A stretch of DNA of 64,000 nt from Sutcliffiella cohnii. Lineage in GTDB: Bacteria; Bacillota; Bacilli; Bacillales; Bacillaceae_I. This document shows, one piece after another, positions 27,401 to 36,677 of this stretch (positions are counted from its first letter, which is position 1; each line of letters begins with the position of its first letter). The translations under genes and the position numbers were made by a program. Location of the stretch: the NCBI RefSeq assembly GCF_002250055.1, contig NZ_CP018866.1, positions 736,501 to 800,500 on the forward strand. The letters run 5' to 3'. Under the pieces are notes generated by a model. That model saw nothing but the letters and a program-made list of their open reading frames with translations, did no database searches and was not told where the DNA came from.

Positions 27401-28831
27401 ATGACACAAATTAAAGTGGAAAATTTACGTCTAAAATATGCAGGGGATGAAATGCTTTTCCACGATGTCTCTTTTTCTTGTAAACACGGCGAGAAAATTT
27501 TGTTCCTCGGTCCTTCAGGGTGTGGGAAATCAACCCTATTACAGGTTATTTCTGGGTTAATACCGACTGTAATGGAAGTACCGATGCGTGCGGATAACAT
27601 AATAACACCGGAGTCTTGGGGCTATGTGTTCCAAGACCCGGATTCTCAGTTTTGCATGCCTTATGTAGACGAGGAACTTGCATTTGTACTTGAAAATTTA
27701 GCGGTACCGAGAGAAAAAATGGACTGTAAAATAAATTACTTACTTAACGAAGTAGGCTTAGAGCTTCCACACCCCCACACGAAAATAAATGAACTGTCTG
27801 GTGGAATGAAACAAAGGCTAGCGATTGCTTCTGTGTTAGCAATGGAACCAGATGTTTTATTTTTAGATGAACCAACGGCGCTATTAGACCCAGAAGGAAC
27901 AAAGGAAGTGTGGGACACAATTAAACGGGTAGGAGAAGAAAAGACAGTCATTATTGTCGAGCATAAATTAAACTATCTGTTAGATTGGGTAGAGCGTGTA
28001 GTCGTTTTTGACGATAAAGGAACAATCATAGCGGACGGAGCTACTTTAGAAGTTTTCTCGCAATACAAGGAAAAGTTAAAAGAATATGGCATTTGGTATC
28101 CCGGAGTTTGGGAGGAAGTGATTGATCCAACTAATTTAAACCAAAATCCAGAAAAGGGAGAATCGATTATATCTCTACACGATTTTCAGGGTTTTAGAGG
28201 AAAAGAGTGTAAAATTTCAGTGGAGGATGTTACGTTCCATAAAGGTCAATGGACAACGATTATCGGAAAAAATGGCGCAGGAAAAAGTACCCTATTAGAG
28301 GCGATTCGAAAGCTTTTAAAAACGAATGGTGAGCTTCATTATTTCGGTGAAAATTACGAAGAAGAAGTGACGTTTGTTTTTCAAAACCCTGAATTTCAAT
28401 TTGTTACGCATTCCGTTGAAGAGGAAATCGGATATACGCTATTGCGAAAAGGTGTATCGGAAGTAGAGAGAAATAATAAAGTAGAAAAACTGCTCGACAA
28501 TTTTCATTTAACACATGTACGAACAAAACACCCTTTCGAGCTTTCAACTGGACAAAAAAGACGGCTAAGTGTGGCATCAGCGGTTGTACATCGTCCGAGT
28601 GTACTCCTTTTAGATGAACCTACATTCGGCCAGGATAGTCGAAATACTTTTTCGATGCTTGAATGGTTACAACAGCTCAAAGAAGAGGGGGTATGTGTTG
28701 TGATGGTTACACATGATGAGCATATTGTTGAGCATTTTGCAGATAAAGTGTTAGTAGTGGAGAGTGGAGAAGTAGTAGAAGTAATAGAGAAAGAGAGGTC
28801 CGTACACGATGCAATGGTCATTACAAGTTAA
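27401..28831 (+). CDS. ykoD: fused ECF transporter ATPase (two ABC domains)
   Basis: A 476-residue protein with two ABC ATPase domains in one chain. Domain 1: Walker [10 protein letters not shown], signature LSGGMKQR, Walker B VLFLDEPTALLD. Domain 2: Walker A GKNGAGKST, signature LSTGQKRR, Walker B VLLLDEPTFGQD. It powers the YkoE/YkoC thiamin precursor importer. GGAGAGAG precedes the ATG, and its 3' end overlaps ykoC by 23 nt. Confidence 0.95.
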   Translation: MTQIKVENLRLKYAGDEMLFHDVSFSCKHGEKILFLGPSGCGKSTLLQVISGLIPTVMEVPMRADNIITPESWGYVFQDPDSQFCMPYVDEELAFVLENLAVPREKMDCKINYLLNEVGLELPHPHTKINELSGGMKQRLAIASVLAMEPDVLFLDEPTALLDPEGTKEVWDTIKRVGEEKTVIIVEHKLNYLLDWVERVVVFDDKGTIIADGATLEVFSQYKEKLKEYGIWYPGVWEEVIDPTNLNQNPEKGESIISLHDFQGFRGKECKISVEDVTFHKGQWTTIIGKNGAGKSTLLEAIRKLLKTNGELHYFGENYEEEVTFVFQNPEFQFVTHSVEEEIGYTLLRKGVSEVERNNKVEKLLDNFHLTHVRTKHPFELSTGQKRRLSVASAVVHRPSVLLLDEPTFGQDSRNTFSMLEWLQQLKEEGVCVVMVTHDEHIVEHFADKVLVVESGEVVEVIEKERSVHDAMVITS

Positions 28832-29606
28832 CGAAACGTGGTTGCATCGAGTGAATCCGAGTTTCAAGTTAATAGCAATTGTCCTCCTCTTTGTAGCAGT
28901 CCTCTTCATACATAACATAAATGTATTAGTGAATATGACACTATTTATGTTATTGCTCTATATAACGTCAACGGGACATAGTTGGAAGGTAAAGGTCGTT
29001 CTTCTCCTACCATTTACCATTCTATTTTTCTCTTCTGCTGTGACGATGATTTTGTTCGGTAAAGGTGATACAACATGGTTTCAATTAGGAATTGTTCACA
29101 TAAGTGAAGAAAGCTTTTATCGAGGAGTTCATATTGGATTAAGAGCATTAGTGTTTGCGTTTTTAGGTTTACTATTCGCGCTAACAACGAAGCCGGTTCT
29201 TTTATTTTATTCTCTTATGCAGCAATGGAAGCTACCGCCAAAGTATGCTTACAGTTTTCTCGCGTCTATTCGGCTCCTGCCAATTATGGTAGAAGAATTT
29301 TTTACTTTACAAAAAGCGTTAAAAGTTAGAGGGATTAAACAGGAAAAAGGTATGAAAGCTATCATACAAAAGGTCACTTTATATAGTATACCTTTATTAT
29401 CACAAAGCATCAGAAGGGCGCATCGAATCGCAGTGGCGATGGAAGCAAAAAAATTTTCACAACAAAAAAATCGCACCTATTATTATCAAGTAAAGTACTC
29501 AAAAAATGACGTAATATTTACAACAGTTTTATTAATGGTATTACTTATCTCTTTTGTTTCAGCTACCTTTTTCCCTTACTTTTCGATAACGGATGTTAGA
29601 TATTAA
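28809..29606 (+). CDS. ykoC: ECF transporter T (transmembrane coupling) component
   Basis: A 265-residue membrane protein with about five helices and the CbiQ-type coupling motif region (SIRRAHRIAVAMEAKKF, compare A-R-G signatures that contact the ATPase). It couples the YkoD ATPase to YkoE. The start overlaps ykoD, so translation is coupled. It is the last gene of the first TPP-regulated operon. The second TPP riboswitch begins about 70 nt downstream. Confidence 0.9.
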   Translation: MQWSLQVNETWLHRVNPSFKLIAIVLLFVAVLFIHNINVLVNMTLFMLLLYITSTGHSWKVKVVLLLPFTILFFSSAVTMILFGKGDTTWFQLGIVHISEESFYRGVHIGLRALVFAFLGLLFALTTKPVLLFYSLMQQWKLPPKYAYSFLASIRLLPIMVEEFFTLQKALKVRGIKQEKGMKAIIQKVTLYSIPLLSQSIRRAHRIAVAMEAKKFSQQKNRTYYYQVKYSKNDVIFTTVLLMVLLISFVSATFFPYFSITDVRY

Positions 29607-29673
29607 GTTCACTTTTATTTTAAAAAATTGGTTAGTATGCTATACTTTATTTACACAATTTAATAAGAACTTT

Positions 29674-29763
29674 TCACTAGGGGAGTCGAAATGACTGAGA
29701 TGGAATAAATTGTTTCCAGACCCTTCGAACCTGATCTGGTTAATACCAGCGTAGGGAAGTGGG
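29674..29763 (+). ncRNA. TPP riboswitch 2 (thi box)
   Basis: Core ACTAGGGGAGTCG ... ACTGAGATGGA ... GAACCTGATCTGGTTAATACCAGCGTAGGGAAGTGGG. All conserved TPP aptamer elements are present. It precedes a terminator and the tenI-thiOSGFDE operon. Confidence 0.97.
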
Positions 29764-29799
29764 TAAATATATTGTATAGAAATATACTATTCATTCATA

Positions 29800-29840
29800 C
29801 AAACCACTCTTTACGCTTAGGCGAAAAGAGTGGTTTTTTG
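29800..29840 (+). terminator. TPP riboswitch 2 terminator
   Basis: AAACCACTCTTT pairs with AAAGAGTGGTTT and a T-run follows. Confidence 0.9.
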
Positions 29841-29915
29841 TTTAGTATTATGCTAGTAAGGATTTGTTCTATGACGTCTTTTAGTAAAGATTGTAGTACT
29901 AATATTTAAAACAGA

Positions 29916-30005
29916 GAGTGGATCGGAGCGGAGGGAACTTGACTCCCTCCCCGCGGAAAGCAAGTTCACGCAGCGAAGAGGAACGGACTATCTCTAAAGG
30001 CTCCA
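29916..30005. repeat. dispersed GC-rich element, copy E (short fragment)
   Basis: GGAGCGGAGGGAACTTGACTCCCTCCCCGCGGAAAGCAAGTTCACGCAGCGAAGAGGAACGG matches the right-hand part of copy D. It lies between the riboswitch terminator and tenI, inside the transcribed leader. Confidence 0.75.
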
Positions 30006-30071
30006 TAGTTTACAGGTAGATTTTAAGGTAAGTGTCAACGCTATATGCATTACAAAGGAGATTATCAATCT

Positions 30072-30689
30072 ATGAAGCTACATGTTATTACAGATGGAAA
30101 GAAAACGAACGAAGAGTTAACAAACATTTTAAGAAGTATCCATCCATATGTAGACAGAATACATATTCGCGAAAAAGAAAAAACGGCAAGAGAGCTAGCA
30201 CAATTACTGGAACAAATATTAAAAAGTGGAGTTCCTGCAAACAAATTAATCGTAAATGATCGAGTTGATGTTGCACAAGCATTTTCGGTGCGTGGTGTTC
30301 AGCTTGCGTTTCATAGTTTAGACGTACAGTTAGTAAAGCAATCTTTTCCTAGGTTAGAAATTGGATGCTCTGTCCATTCGATAGAAGAAGCAGCATATGC
30401 AGAAAAAAACGGTGCGGACTTTTTACTATACGGCCATATTTTTACTACATCCTCAAAACTTGGGCAGCAACCACGTGGGATAGATAATCTTAAAGAAATG
30501 ACTGAGAAAAGTTCTGTTCCAATTATCGGTATTGGTGGAATTACACCAAAGAATTTAAAACAAGTAGCTTCCACCGGAGCCTCCGGTGTTGCAGTGATGA
30601 GTGGAATAATGGAGAGCAAAAACCCAGTATTGATGGCAAAAAGGTTTCAAGAAAGTCATAGCAGCTATGTGGAAGGAGGAGAGAAATGA
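30072..30689 (+). CDS. tenI: thiazole tautomerase
   Basis: TenI isomerises the thiazole phosphate product of ThiG to its aromatic form. It is 205 residues, exactly the B. subtilis length, from the ATG at 30072, which is 11 bases after AAGGAG. ThiE-like fold with DRIHIREKEKTARE, LIVNDRVDVA, GCSVHS, DFLLYGHIF and the C-terminal phosphate loop IIGIGGITPKN and SGVAVMSGI. Its last bases overlap thiO (ATGA). Confidence 0.93.
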   Translation: MKLHVITDGKKTNEELTNILRSIHPYVDRIHIREKEKTARELAQLLEQILKSGVPANKLIVNDRVDVAQAFSVRGVQLAFHSLDVQLVKQSFPRLEIGCSVHSIEEAAYAEKNGADFLLYGHIFTTSSKLGQQPRGIDNLKEMTEKSSVPIIGIGGITPKNLKQVASTGASGVAVMSGIMESKNPVLMAKRFQESHSSYVEGGEK

Positions 30690-31813
30690 ATAACAATTGG
30701 GACGCAATCGTTGTTGGTGGTGGAGTGATCGGAAATGCAGCAGCCTACTATTTACAAAAGTCAGGGAGAAACGTCCTTCTTTTAGAAAAAGGAACCGTTG
30801 GCCTAGGAGCGTCAAAAGCGGCAGCAGGGATGCTAGGTGCTCAAGTAGAGTTGACGGAAGTTGGACCAATGTTTGAACTAGCAAGGGAAAGTAGAAAAAT
30901 GTTTCCTAGATTACAAGAAGAGTTAAAAGAGATGTGTGGTATCGATATCGAGCTTGTTAGAGAAGGCATGCTGAAAGTCGCAAAAACAGATGAGGAAAAA
31001 GTTCATTTACAATCTGTAATTGAAGCACAACGTTCATTCGGAGAGAATACAAAATGGCTCGACCGTGAGGAAACACTACAAATGGAATCATCATTAAGTG
31101 ATAGTATCATCGGAGCTATGGACATACCGAATGATGGGCATGTTAACCCTATACAACTTACACAGGCATTTAGCAAAAGTGCGGTCGCCCTCGGTGCAAC
31201 CGTTAAAGAGTTCGTAGAAGTATATTCGTTCACCGAGTTGAGCGGAAAAATAACAGGTGTTCATACGAATATAGGTGATTTTTATGGGGAAAACATCGTT
31301 GTTGCAAATGGAGCTTGGAGTGCCCGTTTATTGAAGGAAGCGAATATAAACCTACCAACCTATCCGGTAAAAGGTGAGTGTATGTCTGTCATTACAGAAC
31401 GCCCTCTCATTAAAAGTACCATCTTTTCACAACGGTGTTACGTAGTCCCGAAAAGTGGAAACCGTTTAATTATTGGTGCAACTTCTATTCCTAATAGTTT
31501 TTCGGAGCATGTTTCAGTTGAGGGAATCTCTTCCTTGATGCAAGCGTCCATAGACATTTTGCCTGATATTCAACGAGCTCAGTTTGAAAGGGCGTGGGCT
31601 GGAATACGACCGCAAACGATAGATGAGTTACCGTTTCTTGGAGTGCACCCAACAATAGAAAACGTATTTATCTGCACAGGTCATTATCGGAACGGTATTT
31701 TACTATCCCCAATTAGTGGAAAGCTTATTGCGGATATGATGGATGGTCGTACACTACCTTCCTATTTACAGGCGTTTACGTTTGAACGATTGAAAGGAGT
31801 GATAACAACATGA
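30686..31813 (+). CDS. thiO: glycine oxidase
   Basis: An FAD-dependent oxidase converting glycine to the iminoglyoxylate used for thiazole synthesis. It is 375 residues. The N-terminal FAD motif is VVGGGVIGNAAAYYL, followed by EKGTVGLGASKAAAGMLGA, and a C-terminal GHYRNGILLSP FAD/substrate segment. Four-base overlaps with tenI and thiS show translational coupling. Confidence 0.95.
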   Translation: MNNNWDAIVVGGGVIGNAAAYYLQKSGRNVLLLEKGTVGLGASKAAAGMLGAQVELTEVGPMFELARESRKMFPRLQEELKEMCGIDIELVREGMLKVAKTDEEKVHLQSVIEAQRSFGENTKWLDREETLQMESSLSDSIIGAMDIPNDGHVNPIQLTQAFSKSAVALGATVKEFVEVYSFTELSGKITGVHTNIGDFYGENIVVANGAWSARLLKEANINLPTYPVKGECMSVITERPLIKSTIFSQRCYVVPKSGNRLIIGATSIPNSFSEHVSVEGISSLMQASIDILPDIQRAQFERAWAGIRPQTIDELPFLGVHPTIENVFICTGHYRNGILLSPISGKLIADMMDGRTLPSYLQAFTFERLKGVITT

Positions 31814-32013
31814 AAGTAACGATAAATGGTGAACTAATAGAGTTACCTAATGATATTAGAACAGTAGAAGATTTGCTAGCACATTTTCACCTTGATCAAA
31901 AGGTAGTCATTGTAGAAAAGAACCGAGATATTTTACAAAAAGAATCGCATCCATCAGTTACGTTAGCAGAAGGCGATCAATTAGAATTAGTACATTTTGT
32001 AGGAGGCGGATGA
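31810..32013 (+). CDS. thiS: thiamin sulfur-carrier protein
   Basis: A 67-residue ubiquitin-like carrier ending in Gly-Gly (VHFVGGG), which is adenylated by ThiF and thiocarboxylated before donating sulfur to ThiG. The start overlaps the thiO stop, and the end overlaps an in-frame ATG before thiG. Confidence 0.95.
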   Translation: MKVTINGELIELPNDIRTVEDLLAHFHLDQKVVIVEKNRDILQKESHPSVTLAEGDQLELVHFVGGG

Positions 32014-32015
32014 AC

Positions 32016-32783
32016 ATGTTAAAAATTGGACCATATGAATTTGAATCACGTTTATTATTAGGAACTGGTAAATACCCGAGCTTTGAAGTACAAAAAGAAG
32101 CGGTTGCGGTATCCGAATCAGAAATTTTAACGTTTGCGGTACGTCGCATGAACATCTTTGAACCGAGTCAACCAAACTTTTTAGAAAAACTAGACTTAGA
32201 GAAATATACGTTACTTCCAAATACTGCTGGGGCAAAAACAGCGGAAGAAGCAGTGCGCATTGCAAAATTAGCAAAAGCGTCTGGATTATGTGACATGATT
32301 AAAGTAGAAGTAATTGGCTGCTGGAAAACGTTACTACCAGATCCTGTTGAAACGTTAAAAGCAACAGAAGAGCTTTTAAAAGAAGGGTTTATCGTTTTAC
32401 CGTACACTTCAGATGATGTTGTACTTGCTCGCAAACTAGAAGAATTAGGTTCACACGCAATAATGCCTGGAGCTTCTCCAATTGGATCTGGTCAAGGAAT
32501 TATCAATCCGCTCAACTTAAGCTTTATTATCGAGCAATCAAACGTTCCAGTTATTGTGGATGCGGGAGTTGGCTCACCAGCTGATGCTGCTCAGGCGATG
32601 GAGTTAGGAGCAGATGGAGTTTTATTAAACACCGCTGTTTCGGCTGCAAAAGACCCAGTGAAAATGGCAAAAGCAATGAAACTAGCAATTGAAGCAGGAA
32701 GGTTAGGTTTTGAGGCTGGGCGTATGGAGAAAAAACGTTATGCCACTGCTAGTAGCCCAACTGAAGGAATGAGTGTTAGCTAA
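32016..32783 (+). CDS. thiG: thiazole synthase
   Basis: Makes the thiazole phosphate moiety of thiamin from deoxyxylulose phosphate, iminoglyoxylate and ThiS thiocarboxylate. It is 255 residues from MLKIGPYEF, eight bases after AGGAGG. The Schiff-base Lys region (MIKVEVIGC), [13 protein letters not shown] and [11 protein letters not shown] are typical. Confidence 0.96.
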   Translation: MLKIGPYEFESRLLLGTGKYPSFEVQKEAVAVSESEILTFAVRRMNIFEPSQPNFLEKLDLEKYTLLPNTAGAKTAEEAVRIAKLAKASGLCDMIKVEVIGCWKTLLPDPVETLKATEELLKEGFIVLPYTSDDVVLARKLEELGSHAIMPGASPIGSGQGIINPLNLSFIIEQSNVPVIVDAGVGSPADAAQAMELGADGVLLNTAVSAAKDPVKMAKAMKLAIEAGRLGFEAGRMEKKRYATASSPTEGMSVS

Positions 32784-33799
32784 TGGAACGCTATTCTAGA
32801 CAGATACTATTTAAACCAATTGGGGTAAATGGACAAAAGCAATTAACGGAACAGCATGTCCTCATAGTGGGAGCAGGTGCACTCGGTACAGGTATTGCCG
32901 AGGCACTTTCTCGAGCTGGGGTCGGGAAAATGACGATTATCGATCGAGATTACGTAGAATGGAGTAATTTACAGCGCCAACAACTATACGGGGAATTAGA
33001 TGCTGAACATAAAATTCCTAAAGCAGTTGCTGCTAAAACGAGACTACTAGAAATTAACTCATCTACTGAAATAGAAGCAATCGTCGGAGATGCTACACCA
33101 GATTTACTAGAACCGTTAATAGATGGTGTTTCTTTACTTTTAGATGCAACAGATAATTTTGATATTCGTTTTATTATTAATGACCTATCTCAAAAATATA
33201 ATATACCTTGGATTTATGGTGCCTGTGTCGGTAGTTATGGGATTTCCTATACGATTCTTCCAGGAGAAACACCTTGTTTACAATGTTTATTAAAGTCCGT
33301 TCCGTTAGGTGGTGCTACTTGTGATACGGTGGGAGTTATTTCTCCAGCAGTACAAATGGTTGTTGCCCACCAAGTAGCGGAAGCGTTAAAAATATTAACT
33401 GGTAATCAAAAAAGTTTAAGGAAAAAGTTAGTTTCGTTCGACCTTTGGGAAAATCGCTATTCTTCCATCGACGTAAATAGTATGAAAGATTCTTCTTGTC
33501 TATCATGTGGGGAAAGTCGGAGCTTTCCATACTTGTCTTACGAAAATCAAACGAAAACAGCGGTGCTTTGTGGAAGAGACTCTGTACAAATTAGACCGAA
33601 CACGAACCAAGAAAGAAATCTTGAAGAAATAGAATCGGTATTTGCGGACCAAGGGTTAAAAGTGGATCGAAATCCTTTTCTCTTATCAGTAGAAATTGGT
33701 AGTCAACGTCTCGTTTTATTTAAAGATGGGCGAGCGATTGTCCACGGGACAAAAGACATAACGGAAGCAAAAAATATTTATTATCGATATGTAGGGTAG
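32783..33799 (+). CDS. thiF: ThiS adenylyltransferase
   Basis: An E1-like enzyme that adenylates the ThiS C-terminus. It is 338 residues: Rossmann motif GAGALGTGIAEAL, DRDYVEWSNLQRQ, DATDNFDIRF, and zinc-binding CxxC pairs (CLQC near residue 170 and CLSC near 235). Its start overlaps the thiG stop by one base (TAATG). Confidence 0.95.
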   Translation: MERYSRQILFKPIGVNGQKQLTEQHVLIVGAGALGTGIAEALSRAGVGKMTIIDRDYVEWSNLQRQQLYGELDAEHKIPKAVAAKTRLLEINSSTEIEAIVGDATPDLLEPLIDGVSLLLDATDNFDIRFIINDLSQKYNIPWIYGACVGSYGISYTILPGETPCLQCLLKSVPLGGATCDTVGVISPAVQMVVAHQVAEALKILTGNQKSLRKKLVSFDLWENRYSSIDVNSMKDSSCLSCGESRSFPYLSYENQTKTAVLCGRDSVQIRPNTNQERNLEEIESVFADQGLKVDRNPFLLSVEIGSQRLVLFKDGRAIVHGTKDITEAKNIYYRYVG

Positions 33800-33809
33800 G
33801 TGGCTGACT

Positions 33810-34613
33810 GTGGTGAAAAAAGCGTTAACAATCGCTGGCTCTGATAGTGGTGGCGGAGCAGGTATCCAAGCGGATTTAAAAACTTTTCAAGAATTAAATG
33901 TTTACGGGATGTCGGCAATTACAGCAATAACAGCACAAAATACGTTAGGTGTACAAGGTGTTTATGCCCTTCCGCTTGAAGCCGTAATAGAGCAAATGAA
34001 TTCTATTGAGGCTGATTTACGTCCGGATGCCCTTAAAACGGGAATGTTGTTTAATAGCGAGCTAATTGAAGCAGTGGCAAACAATATTAGGGAGTTTAAT
34101 TGGGGCAACGTTGTAATCGATCCGGTCATGATTGCGAAAGGTGGAGCAAAGCTTTTACAACAAGAGGCAATCAATTCTTTACGTGAAACATTAATTCCTC
34201 TAGCAACTGTTATTACTCCAAATATCCCAGAAGCAGAAGTAATTACAGAGTTGTCCCTACACACAATCGAGGCTAGAAAAAAAGCAGCAAAAGTTCTTCA
34301 TAAACTTGGTGCCGATTACGTTGTAGTGAAAGGTGGCCACGGCGAAGAAGAGGAACTAGTGGACTTATTATTTGATGGCCAAAGCTTTGTAGAGTTAAAG
34401 AGTACGAGAATTTCTACTCGTCATACTCATGGAACAGGTTGTACGTTTGCGGCCGCTATAACTGCTGAATTAGCTAAAGGAAAGACCGTTGAACAAGCAG
34501 TAAAAGTAGCAAAAGATTTTATCCATGCTGCAATAAAAGATGAATTAGGAATTGGCAGTGGACACGGTCCTACGAATCATTGGGCATATCGAAACGCGGC
34601 GGTGCACTCATGA
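33810..34613 (+). CDS. thiD: hydroxymethylpyrimidine/phosphomethylpyrimidine kinase
   Basis: Phosphorylates HMP and HMP-P in the pyrimidine branch. It is 267 residues with ribokinase-fold signatures [17 protein letters not shown] and the C-terminal ATP/anion motif [12 protein letters not shown]. The start is GTG; two consecutive GTGs (33810 and 33813) are possible. The end overlaps thiE by four bases. Confidence 0.95.
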   Translation: MVKKALTIAGSDSGGGAGIQADLKTFQELNVYGMSAITAITAQNTLGVQGVYALPLEAVIEQMNSIEADLRPDALKTGMLFNSELIEAVANNIREFNWGNVVIDPVMIAKGGAKLLQQEAINSLRETLIPLATVITPNIPEAEVITELSLHTIEARKKAAKVLHKLGADYVVVKGGHGEEEELVDLLFDGQSFVELKSTRISTRHTHGTGCTFAAAITAELAKGKTVEQAVKVAKDFIHAAIKDELGIGSGHGPTNHWAYRNAAVHS

Positions 34614-35242
34614 ACATCTTAAGAAAACATATGCAAGTATATTTTGTGATGGGTAGTAACAATTGTGATCGTAACCCGGAAGTTGTGCTGAAAGAGGCAT
34701 TAGAAGCAGGTGTAACATGTTTTCAATATCGAGAAAAAGGCGAAGGAGCTAAACTTGGTATTGAAAAGTTAGAGTTAGGAGCAAGATTAAAAGAGTTGTG
34801 TAACGAGTATGAAGTGCCATTTATCGTAAATGATGATGTAGAACTAGCGATACAACTCGATGCCGACGGTGTACATATCGGCCAAGAGGACGGTAACATT
34901 ACGTCCATTCGGGAAAAGATAGGGAATGAAAAAATAGTCGGTGTTTCTACACATAATGTGGAAGAGGCCTTAAGGGCGGTAGAACTTGGTGCTGACTACA
35001 TCGGCGTAGGACCGATGTACTTTACTTCAACAAAGAAAGATATTGAAGAAGTGAAAGGACCATCTGTCATAACTGCCATTCGTGAAGCAGGTGTTACGCT
35101 TCCAATTGTCGGCATCGGTGGAATTAACATTTCCAATGCAAAAGAAGTGATGGAAGCTGGAGCGGATGGTGTCGCAGTCATATCGGCCATATCAAAAGCG
35201 GAAAATGTGGAGGAAACAGTTATAAAACTACAAAGAGGTTGA
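34610..35242 (+). CDS. thiE: thiamin-phosphate synthase
   Basis: Joins HMP-PP and thiazole phosphate to give thiamin phosphate. It is 210 residues starting at the ATG that overlaps the thiD stop (ATGA). Motifs: [54 protein letters not shown] and the phosphate loop [10 protein letters not shown]. The stop codon lies in the first bases of repeat copy B. Confidence 0.95.
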   Translation: MNILRKHMQVYFVMGSNNCDRNPEVVLKEALEAGVTCFQYREKGEGAKLGIEKLELGARLKELCNEYEVPFIVNDDVELAIQLDADGVHIGQEDGNITSIREKIGNEKIVGVSTHNVEEALRAVELGADYIGVGPMYFTSTKKDIEEVKGPSVITAIREAGVTLPIVGIGGINISNAKEVMEAGADGVAVISAISKAENVEETVIKLQRG

Positions 35243-35472
35243 GACAAAACTAATATAATCATGATAAAAAAACGAACAATCGCTGAACTAGCGGAGGAAA
35301 TATACGTAGACTCCAGCGGGAGGAAAGGCATAGGTGAGACCCCGCAGGCGTTTACGCCGAGGAAGATCACCAGCCGCCCGCGGAAAGCGAAGTATATTTC
35401 TGGAGCGGGTTATTTCCAAACTACTTTATTTGTTCGTCTTTTACTTTAATAAAAATAGTTATGTCCCAAGCT
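35236..35472. repeat. dispersed GC-rich palindromic element, copy B (short form)
   Basis: About 235 bp running from GAGGTTGAGACAAAACTA to TAGTTATGTCCCAAGCTC, with terminal inverted repeats and the internal AACGAACAA / TTTGTTCGT pair as in copy A. The core reads GACTCCAGCGGGAGGAAAGG, so it lacks the extra module of copies A and C. It starts over the thiE stop codon. Confidence 0.85.
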
Positions 35473-35587
35473 CTTTATTTTGTTATGTTTCATATTCGAG
35501 AGGCACTAAAAGGAAAATAACTATTTGCTTCCCCACCATTTATTTCTTACAATATTAATATCTTTTAAAAAGTAAGGATGATTAGTT

Positions 35588-36565
35588 ATGAGAACAATGC
35601 CGTTACAAAAAAGAAATATTACAAACAGTAGATTAGTATTAGGATGCATGGGATTTGGTGGAGGCTGGGACAATTCGCCGTTTTCATCAGAAGAAGTGTT
35701 AAAAGCGGAGAAAGCGGTAGAGGCGGCATTATCTTCAGGAATTACGATGTTTGATCATGCTGATATTTATACGAGAGGAAAAGCAGAAAAGGTTTTCGGT
35801 GAAGTGTTGAAAAACAATAGAAGCCTACGTGAGCAAATGGTCATTCAAAGTAAATGTGCCATTCGGTTCGAAGATGATGCTGGGCCAGGTCGATATGACT
35901 TTTCAAAAGAGCATATTATAAACTCTGTCGATGGTATTCTTGCAAGGTTGAACATTGAACAATTAGATATTTTACTATTACATAGACCAGATCCATTGAT
36001 GGAACCAGAAGTAGTGGCAGAAACGTTTGAACTTCTGAAAAAAGAAGGGAAAGTACAACACTTCGGTGTTTCCAACATGAATAAAGCACAAGTAGCACTT
36101 CTGCAAACGTATACAAACGAATCTATCATCGTAAATCAATTAGAAATGAGTTTGCGCAAATTAAACTGGGTGGACCAAGGTGTATTAGTAAACCAACACG
36201 AAGGGACTTCAGCCCATTTCACAGATGGATTTTTAGAATATAGTATGGAAAAAGATATACAAATCCAAGCGTGGTCTCCATTAGGAAAAGGTGTCTTCAC
36301 CGGTCGAGAGGAAGAAATTAAAACAGAAGCAGAAAGAAATACAGCGGCGTTAGTAGCTAGAATGGCGGAAGAACTAGAAACAACAAGGGAAGCTATCGTA
36401 CTAGGCTGGTTAATGCGCCATCCTGCAATGATTCAACCTGTCATCGGTACGACAAATCCAGACCGCATTGTAGCTTGTCAAGACGCTGTACCTGTTTCAG
36501 AAAAAATGACGAGAGAACAATGGTATAACTTGTACGTTACTTCTAGAGGTAGAAGATTACCATAA
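35588..36565 (+). CDS. aldo/keto reductase
   Basis: A 325-residue NADPH-dependent oxidoreductase of the aldo/keto reductase superfamily. Catalytic tetrad elements are visible: MFDHADIYTRGKAE (Asp and Tyr), Lys in IQSKCAI, and His in ILLLHRPDP. QAWSPLGKGVF and IIGTTNPDRI-like (VIGTTNPDRIVA) form the cofactor-binding end. It resembles the YcsN/YdhF-type group. Monocistronic with a terminator; substrate unknown. Confidence 0.92.
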   Translation: MRTMPLQKRNITNSRLVLGCMGFGGGWDNSPFSSEEVLKAEKAVEAALSSGITMFDHADIYTRGKAEKVFGEVLKNNRSLREQMVIQSKCAIRFEDDAGPGRYDFSKEHIINSVDGILARLNIEQLDILLLHRPDPLMEPEVVAETFELLKKEGKVQHFGVSNMNKAQVALLQTYTNESIIVNQLEMSLRKLNWVDQGVLVNQHEGTSAHFTDGFLEYSMEKDIQIQAWSPLGKGVFTGREEEIKTEAERNTAALVARMAEELETTREAIVLGWLMRHPAMIQPVIGTTNPDRIVACQDAVPVSEKMTREQWYNLYVTSRGRRLP

Positions 36566-36568
36566 TGG

Positions 36569-36598
36569 AAAGCATCCTTTTTATAGGATGCTTTTTTA
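36569..36598 (+). terminator. terminator after the aldo/keto reductase gene
   Basis: AAAGCATCCT pairs with AGGATGCTTT, followed by TTTT. Confidence 0.85.
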
Positions 36599-36677
36599 AT
36601 ATTATGTATTATTTAATAAATGAAACTTTTAAACGTTTCATATCGTATTAATAAAAAGAATAAAGGGGGGAGATAAG

